A DNA stretch of 64,000 nt. It comes from Ischnura elegans. Lineage: Eukaryota; Arthropoda; Insecta; Odonata; Coenagrionidae. Shown piece after piece: positions 35,823-48,175 of the stretch. The translations under genes and the position numbers were made by a program. Position 1 is the stretch's first letter; each line of letters opens with the position of its first letter. Below the pieces are notes generated by a model. The model worked only from the letters and a program-made list of their open reading frames with translations. It was not told the DNA's origin and did no database searches. The stretch lies in the NCBI RefSeq assembly GCF_921293095.1, contig NC_060259.1, forward strand, positions 23,505,812 to 23,569,811. The letters are read 5' to 3'.

Positions 35823-36876
35823 ATACGTGTTCTCCTGGTTAGACAGGCACATGCTTTTATTTTAACAGCTGGGTCTGCAATGTGGCTCTCTGAAACATCA
35901 ACCCCAGCAACCTTAAGGCAAAGGCACAGACAGGATTAAGGTGGTAAATAGCACAATACAAACAACCTAGAAGACAACACACAGTTGTAAAAACTCAACC
36001 CTCGCAGCAAACTAATTGAAAGTTTCAATTCAATCCATCATTTTCCTCGAAAGAATAGAGAACCAGGATTGAAAATGGCAAAGGCCAGGGTAGCTTGCTA
36101 CTTTTCCACTACCATTTTAAAGGACAGGGTGTTGCCAATGAAATATGAAGCAGTTATAACCTAAATGTCACAAGTAAAGGTACAAGTCACATCACCTTCT
36201 AGCTGGAGTGAAAGACAGGTAAATGATGCCAAAATTATAAAATTGCATAGCAATTAAACATATGGATATATCAGCTAGCAAAATCCCAACAGAGATAGCA
36301 ATCCTACACTTCAATGAATGAGCAAAATCAAATTATCATGGTAACTAATGGGCTCTTGTCATCATACCCATATTTACCAATAGTCCATATTAGGTACCAC
36401 AAAGTACTACATACCTCCACTTGTACAGGCTGAAAGCCCATCAACTAAAATGCATTATACTAGGATAATTGGGTTTTGACTAAGTTGTATCACCAATAAA
36501 TTATAGCTCATGGGATGAGAGACAAATCTCAGAACCCAACAACCAAAGCAGGTTATAACTTGCTATCCATTATTTATTTATTTATGTAACGCCAAAAACA
36601 GCACTAAGGCATTTACATTGGGTTTATTAACAAAATAAATTATGTAAATATAATTAAAAAGCACGTATAAAAATAATCTCATAAATAACAATGACTTTCA
36701 ACATATACAATACATACAAAAGGTGGGTATTAAAAAGATAGTCTTTTCAGTTGGTTATTAAAATTGGAGCGGGAGGCAAAGAGGTCAAGAGAAGAAGAAG
36801 TATTTGAGATTGAATTGAAAATGGAGGGTAAGTGGTAACAGAGGGAGCTATGAGATATTGCCAGACAGAAATTGGG
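35823..36876. other. gene-poor stretch
   Basis: No exons or paired element ends. A TTATTTATTTATTTATG-like A/T simple repeat occurs near 36570. Confidence 0.4.
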
Positions 36877-37534
36877 CTAGTGCAGAGCTTCATTATTGCG
36901 GGTTTTGCGAGCTGGAATGCGGAGTGAAAAGCATGTTAGGAGATCAATGTATCTGAAGGACCCATTCACAATGAAGTAAAGAAATTTGATGTCTGATGTC
37001 AATCGGTGGAGGGTGGGGTGTAATAATGCAAGCGAATTAAGAATTTTTACAAGTGAAGAGAATCTGAGGTGAGGTGTGCGATGGGACACTTAACTATTGC
37101 TAAGAAGAAATTGAGCGGACGGTTGAGTAGCTTTCGTGTGGTGGGAGAAGCAGTTGACCAAATGGGAGAGCAATATTCAAGGATGGGCGGCACATATCCA
37201 ACGAAGACGGATTTTAAGGCACTCGGTTCGGAAATCTCGTTCAGATGATATAGGGTCCCAACCACTGCCATAGCCTTGTTAACAATGGTTTTTATATGTC
37301 CATAGAAGGTTAATTCTTTGCCAAAAGTGATGCCTAAATCGGAGAGGGAAATGACAGAGGGAACGGGTTGATTATTTAAAGTATAAGTGGAGGTGATAGT
37401 GCTATTCTACAGCAATAAATACATCGCAGTGGATTTTCCAGGATACACAATTGCCATTTATTGCACCATTTCTCTACCGATTGAAGAGCAGTTTGTAAAA
37501 CCAGGGAATCAGCCGCGGTGTTAACCCTTTTAAA
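36877..37534 (-). pseudogene. CR1/L2-like LINE, 3' part (split copy)
   Basis: Minus-strand translation in broken frames: FKRVNTAADSLVLQTALQSV, KWCNKWQL, SDLGITFGKELTFYGHIKTI, LKSVFVGYVPPILEYCSPIW, ending SFRYIDLLTCFSLRIPARKT. This is the thumb and C-terminal region that normally follows the catalytic FADD/YADD box of a CR1/L2-type LINE. Its upstream half is at 41855-42254; the two were separated by the Tigger-like/Gypsy insertion complex. Confidence 0.8.
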
Positions 37535-37536
37535 TA

Positions 37537-38117
37537 CAGTGAAACCTCGATATAACGACACCCCACGGTGCACTAATAAACACTCGCTATAGCGAATTGT
37601 CGCTTTACCGGAGGTGGAGCAAATAATAGCCAATATACCTGTTGCGAACAGATATACAGGAACAGGAGTGGTGCGGCGACAGATAAACATCTATCCGATA
37701 AACGTAAGCATAAATCCAGACGAAAGGCGATGTTTTTTGCATCACTAAATTTCCTTACTCAAATAACGACTAACTATTCAAACAATTTATAAGCGCCACA
37801 CTGAATAAAAATCATGCAAAGCATTGTTTCGTCATCATTATATTTATCGAACGACAGTTTACCACATAAATTTGATACTGAGCACTCCATTAACTTCATT
37901 TCTAACAGATCGCTAGCAATTACAGAGGTTAAGGAGTCTTGATGAAAGTCTTCCGGCGGTGAAACCCTCGCTATGGCGAGAGCCAACACCGAAAGGGTCT
38001 CGTAAAAACGAATTTTTTAACACGCTTATTATAGGATCAATTGACGGTGCATCGGCTATCTCTCGTTATAGCGGGGGTGTCGCTATAGCCCGTACTCGCT
38101 TTAACGAGGTTCCACTG
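37537..38117. mobile_element. Tigger-like MITE
   Basis: The left end CAGTGAAACCTCGATATAAC and the right end inverse (CGAGGTTCCACTG) with subterminal GCTATAGCG motifs on both sides; flanked by TA (37535-37536, 38118-38119). 581 bp with no transposase frame. It sits exactly between the LINE and the Gypsy gag remnant. Confidence 0.82.
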
Positions 38118-38127
38118 TATCTTACAA

Positions 38128-38757
38128 TCGTCGGCATTGCTGTAGATTCATTGGCTCCATTAATTTGTTTAACCTGATGGTGGCTAATCTCAACTGACCG
38201 ACAGTAGGCCGCTACTTTGGCGAGGGTTCTGTCCTCCATTCGCAGCAAAGACTCTTGAACGCCCTTGTCCGGGATGCCTTGAATCACGCGGTAGATCATC
38301 ATTTTTTCTTCCTGAGGGGCTGGACTATCATAACAACAATTCTTTATAAGTCGCCCACAATCTGTCAGAAAGCGGTCAAATGTCTCTCCTTCCTATTGGA
38401 ACCGTTGATGAAACAAGAACAGTTCGTAAATTGAGTCTTGCTTTGGATTTACAAACTTTTTGTAAGCTTCCTTAACTTTGATGTAAGCTAGCTTATTTAC
38501 ATTAGATAAATCAAAAGTTTCAAATAGAGCTTGCAACCCTGTGATCCCAACATAGTTTTAAGGAGAGCTATTTTCACTTTGTCCGCCGATTCATCTTGTC
38601 CCGTGGTGATAAGATAATTTTCAAAATCCCCCACAAATATAAGCCAATCTTTCTAGGCGGAAGGGCTCTCTAAATCGACAATATCGGGCAGTTTAACAAG
38701 GGGAATACCTGCCATCTCTGCAGTTTCGGTAGTATCTAAACCACTTGGAGTACTCCA
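38128..38757 (-). pseudogene. Ty3/Gypsy gag remnant, inverted relative to pol
   Basis: Read on the minus strand from 38757: FENYLITTGQDESADKVKIA, LLKTMLGSQGCKLYE-like, KLAYIKVKEAYKKF, then EEKMMIYRVIQGIPDKGVQE and VEISHHQVKQING. This is a capsid-type gag domain of a Ty3/Gypsy element (F..YL...G.D......KIALLL..LG..). It has several stops and frameshifts. It points away from the pol gene that begins a few bases to its right, an arrangement never found in an intact element. Confidence 0.7.
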
Positions 38758-38760
38758 CTG

Positions 38761-41640
38761 TTGGGAATACAATCATGTGCTGATTTCAATCTGGTAAAAT
38801 GTGTTCATGATATTTCCAGTAGTAATAGAGATGCTTTTGTGTTACATTATAAGGAAAATTTCAGTGGGATAGGCTGTTTACCACAAAAATGTAAAATTGT
38901 CATTAGAAGTAATGCAAGCCCTGTTTGTAAACCCCCAAGGAGAGTTCCTAGTTCCATTAAGCCTCAGTTGAAATCAGAGCTGGATAGGCTGGAAAAGAAG
39001 GGTATTATAAAAGAGGTAGATACCCTTGATGCCAATTCTTGGGTTAGTAACTTGGTTATTGTCGAAAAACCTTCAGGTAAACTAAGATTGTGTCTGGACC
39101 CCACTGAATTAAACAAAGTGATTCTCAGGGATTATCATGAAATTCCCTCAATTGAGCAGTTGTCTGAAAAATTAAGTAATAAGCACATATATTCAGTGTT
39201 TGATCTAAAAGAAGGGTTTCATCAGCTACGGCTTGACAATGATTCGTCGTTCAAGTGTTGTTTCTCTACCCTATTTGGGTGCTACAAATATTTACGCATG
39301 CCATATGGGTTGTCCAATGCCCCAGAGATGTTTCAAAAAGTAACTGAGCAAAATTTTGGAGATATTATAGGTGTAGTTTTGTTTTTTGATGATATTCTAT
39401 GTACCGGAAGCTCCCAAGCTGAGCATGATGAGTGAGTAAAACAACTGATGGAGAGGGCAAAAGTAGTTGGGGCCAAGTTCAATGGAGACAAACTCCAGTA
39501 CAAAGTATCTCAGGTGAAGTATGTTGGGCAAATATTTTCTAAAGAAGGTAATAAACCAGACCCGGATCGTATTCATGCCTTGGTAAACTTGCCCGCACCA
39601 GGTGATCGCAAAGAACTACAGAGAGTCTTAGGAATGTTTAATTATGTTCGGACATACATACCAAATACGTCCAACAGTTGAGCTCCTCTCCATGATTTAC
39701 TTAAAACTGATGTAGCATGGCAATGGCTTCCGAGCCATGAAATGGCATTCACTCGGCTTAAAAATCTAGTATCCAATGCCCCTGTACTGGCTAACTTTGA
39801 TCCCAGTGCTAAATTAGTTATACAATGTGATGCTTCACTAAGTGGGCTAGGGTGTACGTTGTTTCAGGAAGGTCCTAAAGGTCTTAAACCAGTGCACATA
39901 GCCTCAAGATCACTCACCAGCAGTGAGTGCAATTATTCACAAATAGATAAAGAGCCTTTAGCAGTCTATTTTGCAGCTTCCAAATTTCGTTACTATGTTT
40001 ATGGCAAACCAGTCCTGGTTCAGAGTGATCATAAGCCCCTAATCAATGTTATGACTAAACCAGTGCATCAAATTGGTGCTGTTCGTTTGCAGCGACTAAG
40101 GTTGAAATTATTGAAGTATCAGTTAAATGTTACTTATTTACCGGGTAAACTTATGCATTTTGCCGACCATTTGTCACGCTCTTATGTTACAGACCATGTC
40201 ACTGATGACCCACAAATGCTAGAGGTCGTCCATTCCATTAGCAAGCATCTGCCTATGTCAAAAGAGCGTCTGTCTCAGTTTCAATTGGAAACTAGCAAAG
40301 ATATGGTCTTGAGTCAAATAAGTCAATTTTGCAAGTCAGCCTGGCCAGTTTATAAAAAGTTATTTGATGAGTGTAAAACGATATTATAAGCTAAAAAATG
40401 ATCTTTGTTTTGAAGAGGGTTTAATTTTTTAGGGGAAAAAGTAGTAGTTCCAGGTGCTTTGAGATCGTATGTCCTTAAGTTGCTACATGAGGGTCACTGT
40501 GGAGAAACTAAAACTAAGGCTAGAGGTAGAGGGTTATTTTATTGGCCAGGCATGTCATCTAGCATTATAGATTACATAAAATCATGTAGAATTTGTGAGA
40601 AGTTTCGCCCAGCCAATTTTAAGCAACCATTGCAACCCCGCTCTATGGCAAATCTTCCATATGAAAAAGTGGGTGCAGATATATTTGACTATTCTGGTAA
40701 ATGTTATCTTGTCCTCATAGACAAGTGTTCTAAGTGGGTTGATATTTGCAAACTTAAGTCCAAAACAGCACCAGCTGTCATAGATGCTATGCAGACTGTG
40801 CTCAGTACTCATGGGTTTCCTCGACTTCTCCTGGCAGGCAACATGCCATTTGCGTCCTGGGAGTGTAGGCAGTACTATAAAAGTAATGAAATAGAGCTGA
40901 GAACAAGTAGTCCTCACTATCCACGCTCTAATGGACTTGCGGAAATAGGGGTGAAGCTTAGTAAAATGATTCTAAAAAAGAGTCAGGAAGAAAAATCCGA
41001 TTTCAGAAACCTTTTGCGTGAATAACGAAACACTCCTCTGCCTGGACTAGACTGGTCCCCATCTCAGTTGCTGGTTAATCGTTTACTACGCACAAAGATG
41101 CCGGTTACGTATAACACGCTTAAGCCCAAAGTCATCAGACCACAGGATGTGGTAAAAGCGTTACAATCAAAGCCGAACCAAATGAAATCCAACTGTGATA
41201 AAACCTCCAGATGGAAGGAAGTTACTTTTCATATGGGTGAAAAGGTACTCATTAAAACAAGCAAGTGTGACAATTGGGAGCATGGTGTCATTGTAAATAG
41301 ACATAAAAGTCCTCGTTCGTATTTGGTGAGAAATTCAGTGGGAAATGTAGTGAGGCGTAATATCATACATTTAAAAAAAAGAATAGTAGCATGTCCCTCA
41401 TCTTATGCAACATTACTACCAGATGTGAATGCAGCAATCCATAATGCTGTAGAGTCAGAGAATCAAAATGTTGTACTAAGATCTGATATATATCCTGTTC
41501 ATCCACCTATGTCTACCGCTGGGAGTGGTCATGTGAATCAACCAGGTGTACCCAACCCTATTGTACATCCTGCTGGCCTACCTATAACTACTACAAGGAG
41601 TGGCCATATGGTTAAACCTCCAAGGCGTCTTGGTTTGTAA
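38761..41640 (+). pseudogene. Ty3/Gypsy LTR retrotransposon pol remnant
   Basis: Domains in order: reverse transcriptase (38.9-39.4 kb) with SNLVIVEKPSGKLRLCLDPT, VFDLKEGFHQL and the catalytic VLFFDDIL (usual YxDD has F here); connection and RNase H (39.7-40.15 kb) with QCDASLSGLGC and YLPGKLMHFADHLSR; integrase zinc finger (40.46-40.62 kb, H-H-C-C with CRICEKF); integrase core (40.67-40.96 kb) and a C-terminal domain (41.07-41.42 kb). Stops interrupt it at about 39433, 39679, 40387 and 41023. The integrase position normally D in SDNG reads AGN, so a catalytic aspartate is lost. A purine tract (AAAAGGGGAGG) precedes the putative LTR. Protease and gag are not in the same orientation. Inactive. 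Confidence 0.9.
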
Positions 41641-41681
41641 ACTTTCAATTTTTATGTTCTTTTTACTCCTAAAAGGGGAGG

Positions 41682-41850
41682 TGTTGTAGATCTTTAATCT
41701 GTGTGAATCTTCAGGGTTGGCCACCATGTAACTTGGTGTGGAAACTTAGAAGGTTGACCTCTAGGTTTAGATATATATCTGTGCATCACTGTGGATTGAA
41801 GTTAGTTTTGTATTGCAATAAGTTTTTACACCACAATAAAAAGATTAAAA
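41682..41850 (+). repeat. putative 3' LTR of the Gypsy element
   Basis: Starts TGTTGTAGATC right after the purine tract at 41671-41681 and runs to about 41850, where LINE sequence resumes. Only about 170 bp, so short or truncated; no 5' LTR is present to compare with. Confidence 0.5.
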
Positions 41851-41854
41851 CAGG

Positions 41855-42254
41855 CATAGAGGAGAACACCACAGCTAGAGGGAAGAATGTCATCAATAAT
41901 GTCGTCAACGTAGAGAGTAAACAGAAGTGGGATTAATACACTGCCTTGAGGCATGCCAGAAGAAACAGGTAAGTAATGCAACAAAATACCTTCTATTAGA
42001 ACTCTTTGGCTGCGGGAAGTCAGGAAATTAGAGACTAAACATAAGAGAGTGCCATGGATATTAAAACGTGACTGGAGTTTATGGATGAGGAGGGTATGAT
42101 TAACGGAATCATAAGCTTTAGAAAAGTCAATGTAACAGACATCCAGCTGATACCTTTTTTCAAAGGCAGAAATTATATGGTGGTGCAGTATAGAGAGATT
42201 AGTAAGGCAGGTCCCACCAGGAAGAAAGCCAGGCCAATCTATTTCTGAAACCAT
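41855..42254 (-). pseudogene. CR1/L2-like LINE, reverse transcriptase part (split copy)
   Basis: Minus-strand frame: SEIDWPGFLPGGTCLTNLSI, CYIDFSKAYDSVNHTLLIHK, SSGMPQGSVLIPLLFTLYVD and CGVLLYA, after which the catalytic DD would follow. The frame is lost there because the Gypsy/Tigger-like complex begins. Continues at 36877-37534. Confidence 0.85.
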
Positions 42255-43171
42255 TATCGCACATACTTTCAGTGCAAGCAGTTAAGTAGTGTAGTAACAC
42301 ACTAGCACGCATGACTATATAGCAACTACCCTCGAGAAGTAAGATAACAAATATTTTTTTATAGGCCACAGAAAAACATCAACTGGTATACCTTCCCTCC
42401 TAGCCTCTCATAAATGTATGCATTACTTGATCAAACCTTCCTTTCGCCATAAAACCAAAGTTTTCCACTTTCATTCATTCACTTCATTATTGCATTGGCT
42501 TCTCCAACTAAGACTTCTTTGGGACTTTAAAATACTCTGAAGATGAATTATTGTAATCCTGCACCTTAACATATCACATCATGTGCACACATAAATTGGT
42601 ATCAATTATCACTTCTCTAGCCATGCTTTATAGGTATAATTATAAACACACATGGGCAAATGATGGACACCACTGGTTCACTGGCATAACTATAAGCTTG
42701 CACTAAACTGAGCATATTTCACATTAATCGGGAAGGAAAAACTGCCATGTTTATGTGGATGATACGGCATTTCCGTGAATATGAAATTTGTGAATGTGAA
42801 CTTCTGTGAAGTAATTTCCTTGGCATGAATGCCAAGACCACGATACAGACATAATAAGTCAAGTGATCATTCCATGTTGCATACCACAATCAAGGAAGCA
42901 TAAGCATACATTACCTTCGGATGAGCCTTATAATGAACACAATTTTGACCAAAATATCTCATGATGATATCAACCAATTAATTTGTTTTCTATACTTCTT
43001 TTGAGAAGTTCATTTCACACATGGATTGAGGTGTGGTCGAACTGATGACCATTCAACGATTTAACTTGGCAGGAGAACAGCCCCAGACTAAATTGGTTCA
43101 TCTAATTCTATCTTACACTTCTAAAATGAAAAAAGGCTATGGTTCAGTTCATTACCAAAGCAAGACATTAC
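42255..43171. other. gene-poor stretch
   Basis: No exon, element end or RNA gene identified. Confidence 0.4.
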
Positions 43172-43179
43172 TTTGAACC

Positions 43180-43516
43180 CAAGGGCATACCTAGGATCAT
43201 AACTAGCGGGGCAAGCCATGGTCTTGGGAGGGGCAAGCCAAGTTGTGACATTTAGGATGGAAAGGTTGAATTAAACCAACGTTTAAAGAGAATTTAAGAA
43301 TAAGCTTTATTATTTTATGAGATTATTACTTTGAAAAAATAGTTTTATCTTAGTTACATATCTTATACTAATACGTTTCATTTTTCTTGGGTTTAAAGAA
43401 AATTTGTTGAATACTTTCGTTTCAATTCAGTACCTACTGATTTTGCTTACAGACTTTTGCGATTTTTGCTTCTATGGGGCTGTGGCCCCCCCTGCCCCTC
43501 GCTGGGTATGCCCATG
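43180..43516. mobile_element. hAT-like MITE (CATGGGCATACC family), copy 1
   Basis: The left end CAAGGGCATACCTAGG and right end CTGGGTATGCCCATG are TIRs; flanks TTTGAACC (43172-43179) and TTTAAACC (43517-43524) agree at 7 of 8. Interior shares TCTTATACTAATAC and GAAAATTTGTT with the copy at 48846-49144. Confidence 0.85.
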
Positions 43517-43908
43517 TTTAAACCTCTAACCCAAATCAATGCTTGCCAGCAAATAGCGGACAATGACATTTTCATTCAGTAATGCCACTACCTGATAAAT
43601 GGATGATATAAATAAGTTTCCGGCGATCTGCAAGTTAAGCTGAATAGATGAAGGAATAGAAGGGATAGAACGTACCCATGCACATAAACAAGTAAAAGTA
43701 ACCATTGTCTTAACTGATTATGCGAGTAGAGTGCATCTCTGAGCATCAAGCATTTGCATTGCTTCGGACTGTAGGTTCTTAATTCATTTTCCAAAACTTG
43801 AAACTACACCAGCAATACATATGTATGCAAATAATACCTCAGCAAGCAATTGGTTATTAAATTAATTTACACATGAATATGAGTCATTTTTTGTTTAATA
43901 ATTACTTT

Positions 43909-43990
43909 GCCGGCCTTGGTGGCGGCGGGTAAAAGGACAGGCAAACCGAAGGCCATGGGTTCGAGCCCCAAATGGCAAAATCGTCACTAG
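43909..43990 (+). repeat. SINE-like tRNA-derived fragment
   Basis: GCCGGCCTTGGTGGCGGCGG starts an A-box-like region and GGTTCGAGCCCC at about 43958 is a B box. The stretch is short and its flanks are not tRNA-like. Confidence 0.5.
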
Positions 43991-44618
43991 CAAGAAAAGG
44001 TTAACCCCCCATTATATCGGCCCCCCTAGAAATGCATTCCCCTTTCACGGAAGCCTCGCCGAAATAGATTCTTCATTTATGCAACCCTTCCTCCTCTCTC
44101 CTGCCCCTCCAAAGATTTCAGCCTGCAGCAAGATTTCCTTTGTCTGGGGACAAGAAAGTCCGTGTTGTTTACATTGGTGCCAGTTGAAATGCCCAATGTA
44201 AAGAGCGTAGAATACTGTTTTCGGGGTTTTGGAGAATAAACAATGTAGGTAAAGAACCATTTTATAAGCACTAGCATGAATATATGACACGTCTTGGGTG
44301 ACGTCCTCCGTGAGAAATGGTTTAGAAGCAAAAGGGTTGCAGAATTTATTGACAGAGTGGTAATAATTACTCAGTAAGAACTCATACATCCATGCTTCTA
44401 CTTGTTTTTCGTGGAGGAAATGAGGCGATTTTTACGGTGCCTGATTGGAAGGCCTTATTTAGCGGAGGAAAGGGATTAAAACCCCTCCGAAATTTTCATA
44501 CAATCCTCCCCAAATGAACCTCTCACAATATATACCCATTCTATGGTATACCAACCCCTCTTTCGCTTCTGACCCCACCGTAAAAATATATGTCTACAGC
44601 CTCGCATACAGGCACGTA
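43991..44618. other. spacer, nothing recognised
   Basis: Contains overlapping open frames on the minus strand (44045-44389) without motifs. Confidence 0.35.
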
Positions 44619-44626
44619 GACATGGG

Positions 44627-44825
44627 CAGGGGTGGATCCAGGATTTCTTTCTGGGAGGGGCACAAGCAAGGCCGTATCCAGGATTTTGTTCAGGGGGGGG
44701 CACAAGGATACCTTGTTATACAAAACGAACGAAATGATAATGGGACCGTATTAAAATCTAGCATATTTTTAAGGGTCTGGGGGGGGCACGTGCCCCCGTG
44801 CCCCCCCCCCCTGGATCCGCCTATG
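44627..44825. mobile_element. hAT-like MITE
   Basis: The left end CAGGGGTGGATCCAGG and right end CCTGGATCCGCCTATG are 16-bp TIRs. Exact 8-bp duplication GACATGGG (44619-44626, 44826-44833). G tracts and C tracts face each other inside. A second internal start, CCGTATCCAGGATTTTG, follows the left end, suggesting nesting or an end duplication. Confidence 0.93.
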
Positions 44826-44833
44826 GACATGGG

Positions 44834-46090
44834 GGCTTCAACCTCTCCCGGAATTTGTTGTGAAGACAGCTCGCGATGCATCCATTGAGGGGGCCACTAA
44901 CTTAGCGCAACCTCTTCTTTGACGATTGTCGATAACTATATGTTTCCTCAAATAGTCGACCAAATCACATACAAGAAATAGATCGATAATTCTACCCCAA
45001 GAGTTGAACATTTTTGTGAAAAATTAGGCGGATTTCGGGAACTTACTTACAAACTTACAAGTACGGCGCGGTAATAAAAAAGAAAAATCGCCTATTTATA
45101 ACCTCATGGTAACAGCTCTTCACAGAATCGCGGACTACAATTCAGCATTGAAATTCACTCGGGAAGAAAAAATATTGCCCAGGCAGGGTAATAGCATTTT
45201 CGTTCGTGTATAAATAAGAAACTAAGAAATTCTTCTACCAGGATCCGCCTTTCGTACTGCGAGCAAACTATCGCGATGTAATATACACCCGCGGGTGTAA
45301 TATCAAAATTGATTCTCACTAATCATCGATCATCAATCGAAACCTCATCAAATTCTGCGCCGTCTTTACCAATTTGCTGTTATCCTTATAAACAGTGGCG
45401 TGTGTGGCAGAAATGAGAGGGCGATTTGTCCCGAAAGCACAAATTGAAGCTTCACCGCCTGCTGTGGGCAGCACTGTGGGGCCCCAGGGGCGCCAAACTC
45501 AAGGGCCGCCCTGGGCAGCACATTTTCTGAAGTACGCTGATATTTGTCACACCTCATGGTTTGCCTAAATACCGCGAGAACTAGAATTCCCATACATTTT
45601 CGACCAATATTGATCACCTCGTAGTAATCGGCAGGAGGGAATCGGCCGAAGATTTGCTGCAGGGAAAAAAAGATTCTACATCAGGATTCAGATTTCTCAC
45701 GTCGACCTGTTGGTTTTATTCGCAAGCCTCTAGAAAGGTTGCAAAGTATACTTGGCAAACTTGATGGGAGTCAGAATCAAGAAAAAGCTTTGGCACTACA
45801 GCAATCATAAAATCTGCTACAAAATATGTAAAACGAATACCCATGTTTGAAGGGAAGAGTTCTTACTTCATCAAGTGCCGCAGAACTTCTCGTGTCAGCA
45901 TCAATTATTCATCAACATTTCATAAATACACAGCCGCGCCATATAACTATGCATAGAAATTGCTTTAGTTTAGTCGATCTTTATTTACTGTCCATAGCCA
46001 TTCATTAGATTGCTCCTATGGGGGTAGTACGAAATGCTTATGCATTGTTGCGCGAAATGTAAACAGCGGCCTTACACAACGAGAGCGTCA
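44834..46090. other. gene-poor stretch
   Basis: CAGTGGCGTGTGTGGC at 45393 and GGGGCCCCAGGGGCGCC-like DNA near 45478 could be a decayed hAT-like element, not resolvable. The region before 46090 may include the promoter of the small gene to the right. Confidence 0.35.
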
Positions 46091-46361
46091 GTTGATTGTC
46101 TGTGCCGTTCGCAGTAGGTAGCATACACATCCTGCAAGTGATACTGAGGATTTTTAGGTTTGAACTTGATAAATAATTTGAAACCAACTGCAATGATGGA
46201 TATTGTGATACTTAACAGCATTTCGAGAACCTGCACCTTTGGCTTTATAGCGCCGGCAACGGACAGGAATAATATTTACTCGCTTAAGATATCGTAGGTT
46301 TTGTTCTACCTATTATCATAATGTGTTGTTGACGAATGCAATTTCTCTATTTGTTTTAAGG

Positions 46362-46416
46362 TTACCTACCAATAAGAAGACTATACGTACGAACCAAATA
46401 TACAACTACTAAAATG
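46362..46416 (+). CDS. small unknown gene, start-codon exon (mostly 5' UTR)
   Basis: A polypyrimidine-like acceptor (TTTGTTTTAAG) precedes about 52 untranslated bases and a single ATG at 46414-46416 directly followed by a GTGAGT donor. An exon carrying only the initiator codon is a known layout in small housekeeping genes. The transcription start may lie near 46080-46140 in GC-richer DNA, unproven. The link to the next exon is inferred from phase (0 to 0). Confidence 0.4.
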
Positions 46417-47226
46417 GTGAGTAGATTTTTTTGCCAAAATACTTATAAAAAGTCAATGCCGATTAGAAAATTATTTAGGACCTGATTGGAATCTTATATG
46501 AATTATAGGTAAATTACGCTAAATTAAACTTTGGTCGAAGATAACAATTTGTGATGAAAGTATTTGAACTATATATACGATCAGGTTGAATTTTTCTTCG
46601 TAATTGATACGCTGTGTCCACACAAAATTAATTTCCCGTGGTCTGTATGCACGACGTCTTATTTTTTGTCTGAAAATGCTATTTAAAACTCACGCCTTGG
46701 ATTTCAAACTGTATTTTAGCTCAAAAGCAAACATAATACGAGTATTTAGAAAGCAAATTAAGAACGTTACTCAAGTGTTCACTTTGGGCGCTATAGAGAC
46801 GTAAAGGCACGCATTTATAAGAAATACAATTAAAGGAGCTCAAAAACTCCGTTGTTGGTTGATGATGAAAGAGTTGAAAAGCATTAGAATTAATGTAACA
46901 TTAAATTGGGCCCAAATATTTATCGTAGCCAGCGCAATGCCAGCTCGTACTCCTGTGAGTTGGGCCGCCCAAACGGGGCCCAGGCTCTCGGAAAAAAAAG
47001 AAGGCGGAAGTGGCGGATTGAGGGGGAAGAGGGAGGAGCGGTTGTTCACCACCATGGACCATGTTCGCCACTTTGATCCCCAAAAAATAGGAACATATTT
47101 ACGATGAACTTGGACTTGGTCTTCCGACGCAAGTTCTCATGCCACCATTTCAATATTGCTAAATCTTTCGGTGTACGCGATTCATGTTTGATATTTTTTG
47201 TTAAACGAGATCCCATAAAACCCCAG

Positions 47227-47338
47227 TTTCATTTGAAGGATTGCGTACCCCCCTGTCGACCTGAGATGCTGGAAGGAGTAAGAGCCCTACAGAAAAAAGT
47301 ACTCCAGGCATCAAAATGTCTCAGACCGCTTTGTGCAA
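47227..47338 (+). CDS. small unknown gene, possible optional exon
   Basis: A 112-nt segment between an AACCCCAG acceptor and a GTAAGT donor. Translated after the ATG exon it reads FHLKDCVPPCRPEMLEGVRA and then LQKKVLQASKCLRPLCA. Its odd length (3n+1) would break the frame if joined to the first AG at 47590, but the second AG four bases later restores it. It could be a cassette exon, an alternative first coding exon with its own ATG, or chance. Confidence 0.3.
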
Positions 47339-47590
47339 GTAAGTTACTTTTAAAATCCGGACACGCTGAAGCAGTAGGGTGTGAACATGTTACTTCAAAA
47401 ACTACAAGAATATTACTCATCCAGCAGTCAATGATGTCAATATTCATAATGCCTCCACAAAAGCTGATAGCCACATTAAAAAATAAAAGTAGACTTATTC
47501 TAACAAAAAAGACTAGCAAGAAATTTGGTTGATGTTTGGATGAATTCCATTACAATATTTTATCCATATCTTATGTTTTTTTAATTGAAG

Positions 47591-47782
47591 GGAGGAGCTG
47601 GGGATACAGTCACCGATTCAGATTCAGAGGACGATACTCCCGGAGAAATTCGTTTGCCGTGCGAGCTAGTCGCATATCTATTTGCAGATAGAATAGGACT
47701 TTCTGCAGATCCACAGCAAAATATCGAAAACACTGTTGAGTTACATTGCAGATGTGGAAGACAGGTGACAGCAGCCAGTTTG
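47591..47782 (+). CDS. small unknown gene, acidic exon
   Basis: A 192-nt exon, phase 0 at both ends. It encodes GGAGDTVTDSDSEDDTPGEI, then RLPCELVAYLFADRIGLSAD and HCRCGRQVTAASL. A short acidic run is followed by a likely folded segment with two cysteines in CRC. Acceptor AATTGAAG at 47583-47590 and donor GTAAGT at 47783. I do not recognise the family. Base composition is higher in GC than the flanks, as for coding DNA. Confidence 0.5.
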
Positions 47783-48175
47783 GTAAGTTTGTTGATTTAG
47801 AATCTGCAGCCCAAACATGATATCTTTGCCAGATGAAAGGCCTCAACTTTGCAACTGTCGAGGCATGGTAGCAAATTTCATAGATCTGAGGAGGAGGCCA
47901 CTGTGGGGAGCCATTTCACGTAAAACGACATTAGTCCCGTGTCAATAATCCGAAAAAGTTCTTTGTTCTAATTTCCCCTAAGGTTACATGGTGTTCTTTT
48001 ATGAACTGGTTCTCTGTACTCAGCCGAAAATAATGGTAGGTTGTAGGTTGTCATTAATGCATTTATTCCAAGAGATAGATTTTCAGGTTGGTGGTTAAAT
48101 TGATGCACAAGATATTAAATTTAGGATCCAATCATTTATTTCTTTTTTTGCTTAATCTCTACATGAACCATTAAG

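Noticed and set aside
43991-44389. minus-strand open frames of 84 and 114 codons
   Set aside because: They overlap each other in two frames without motifs; a chance effect is more likely.
47104-47532. 142-codon plus-strand open frame as a complete gene
   Set aside because: Only its middle third lies between plausible splice sites; the start and end look like intron translation.
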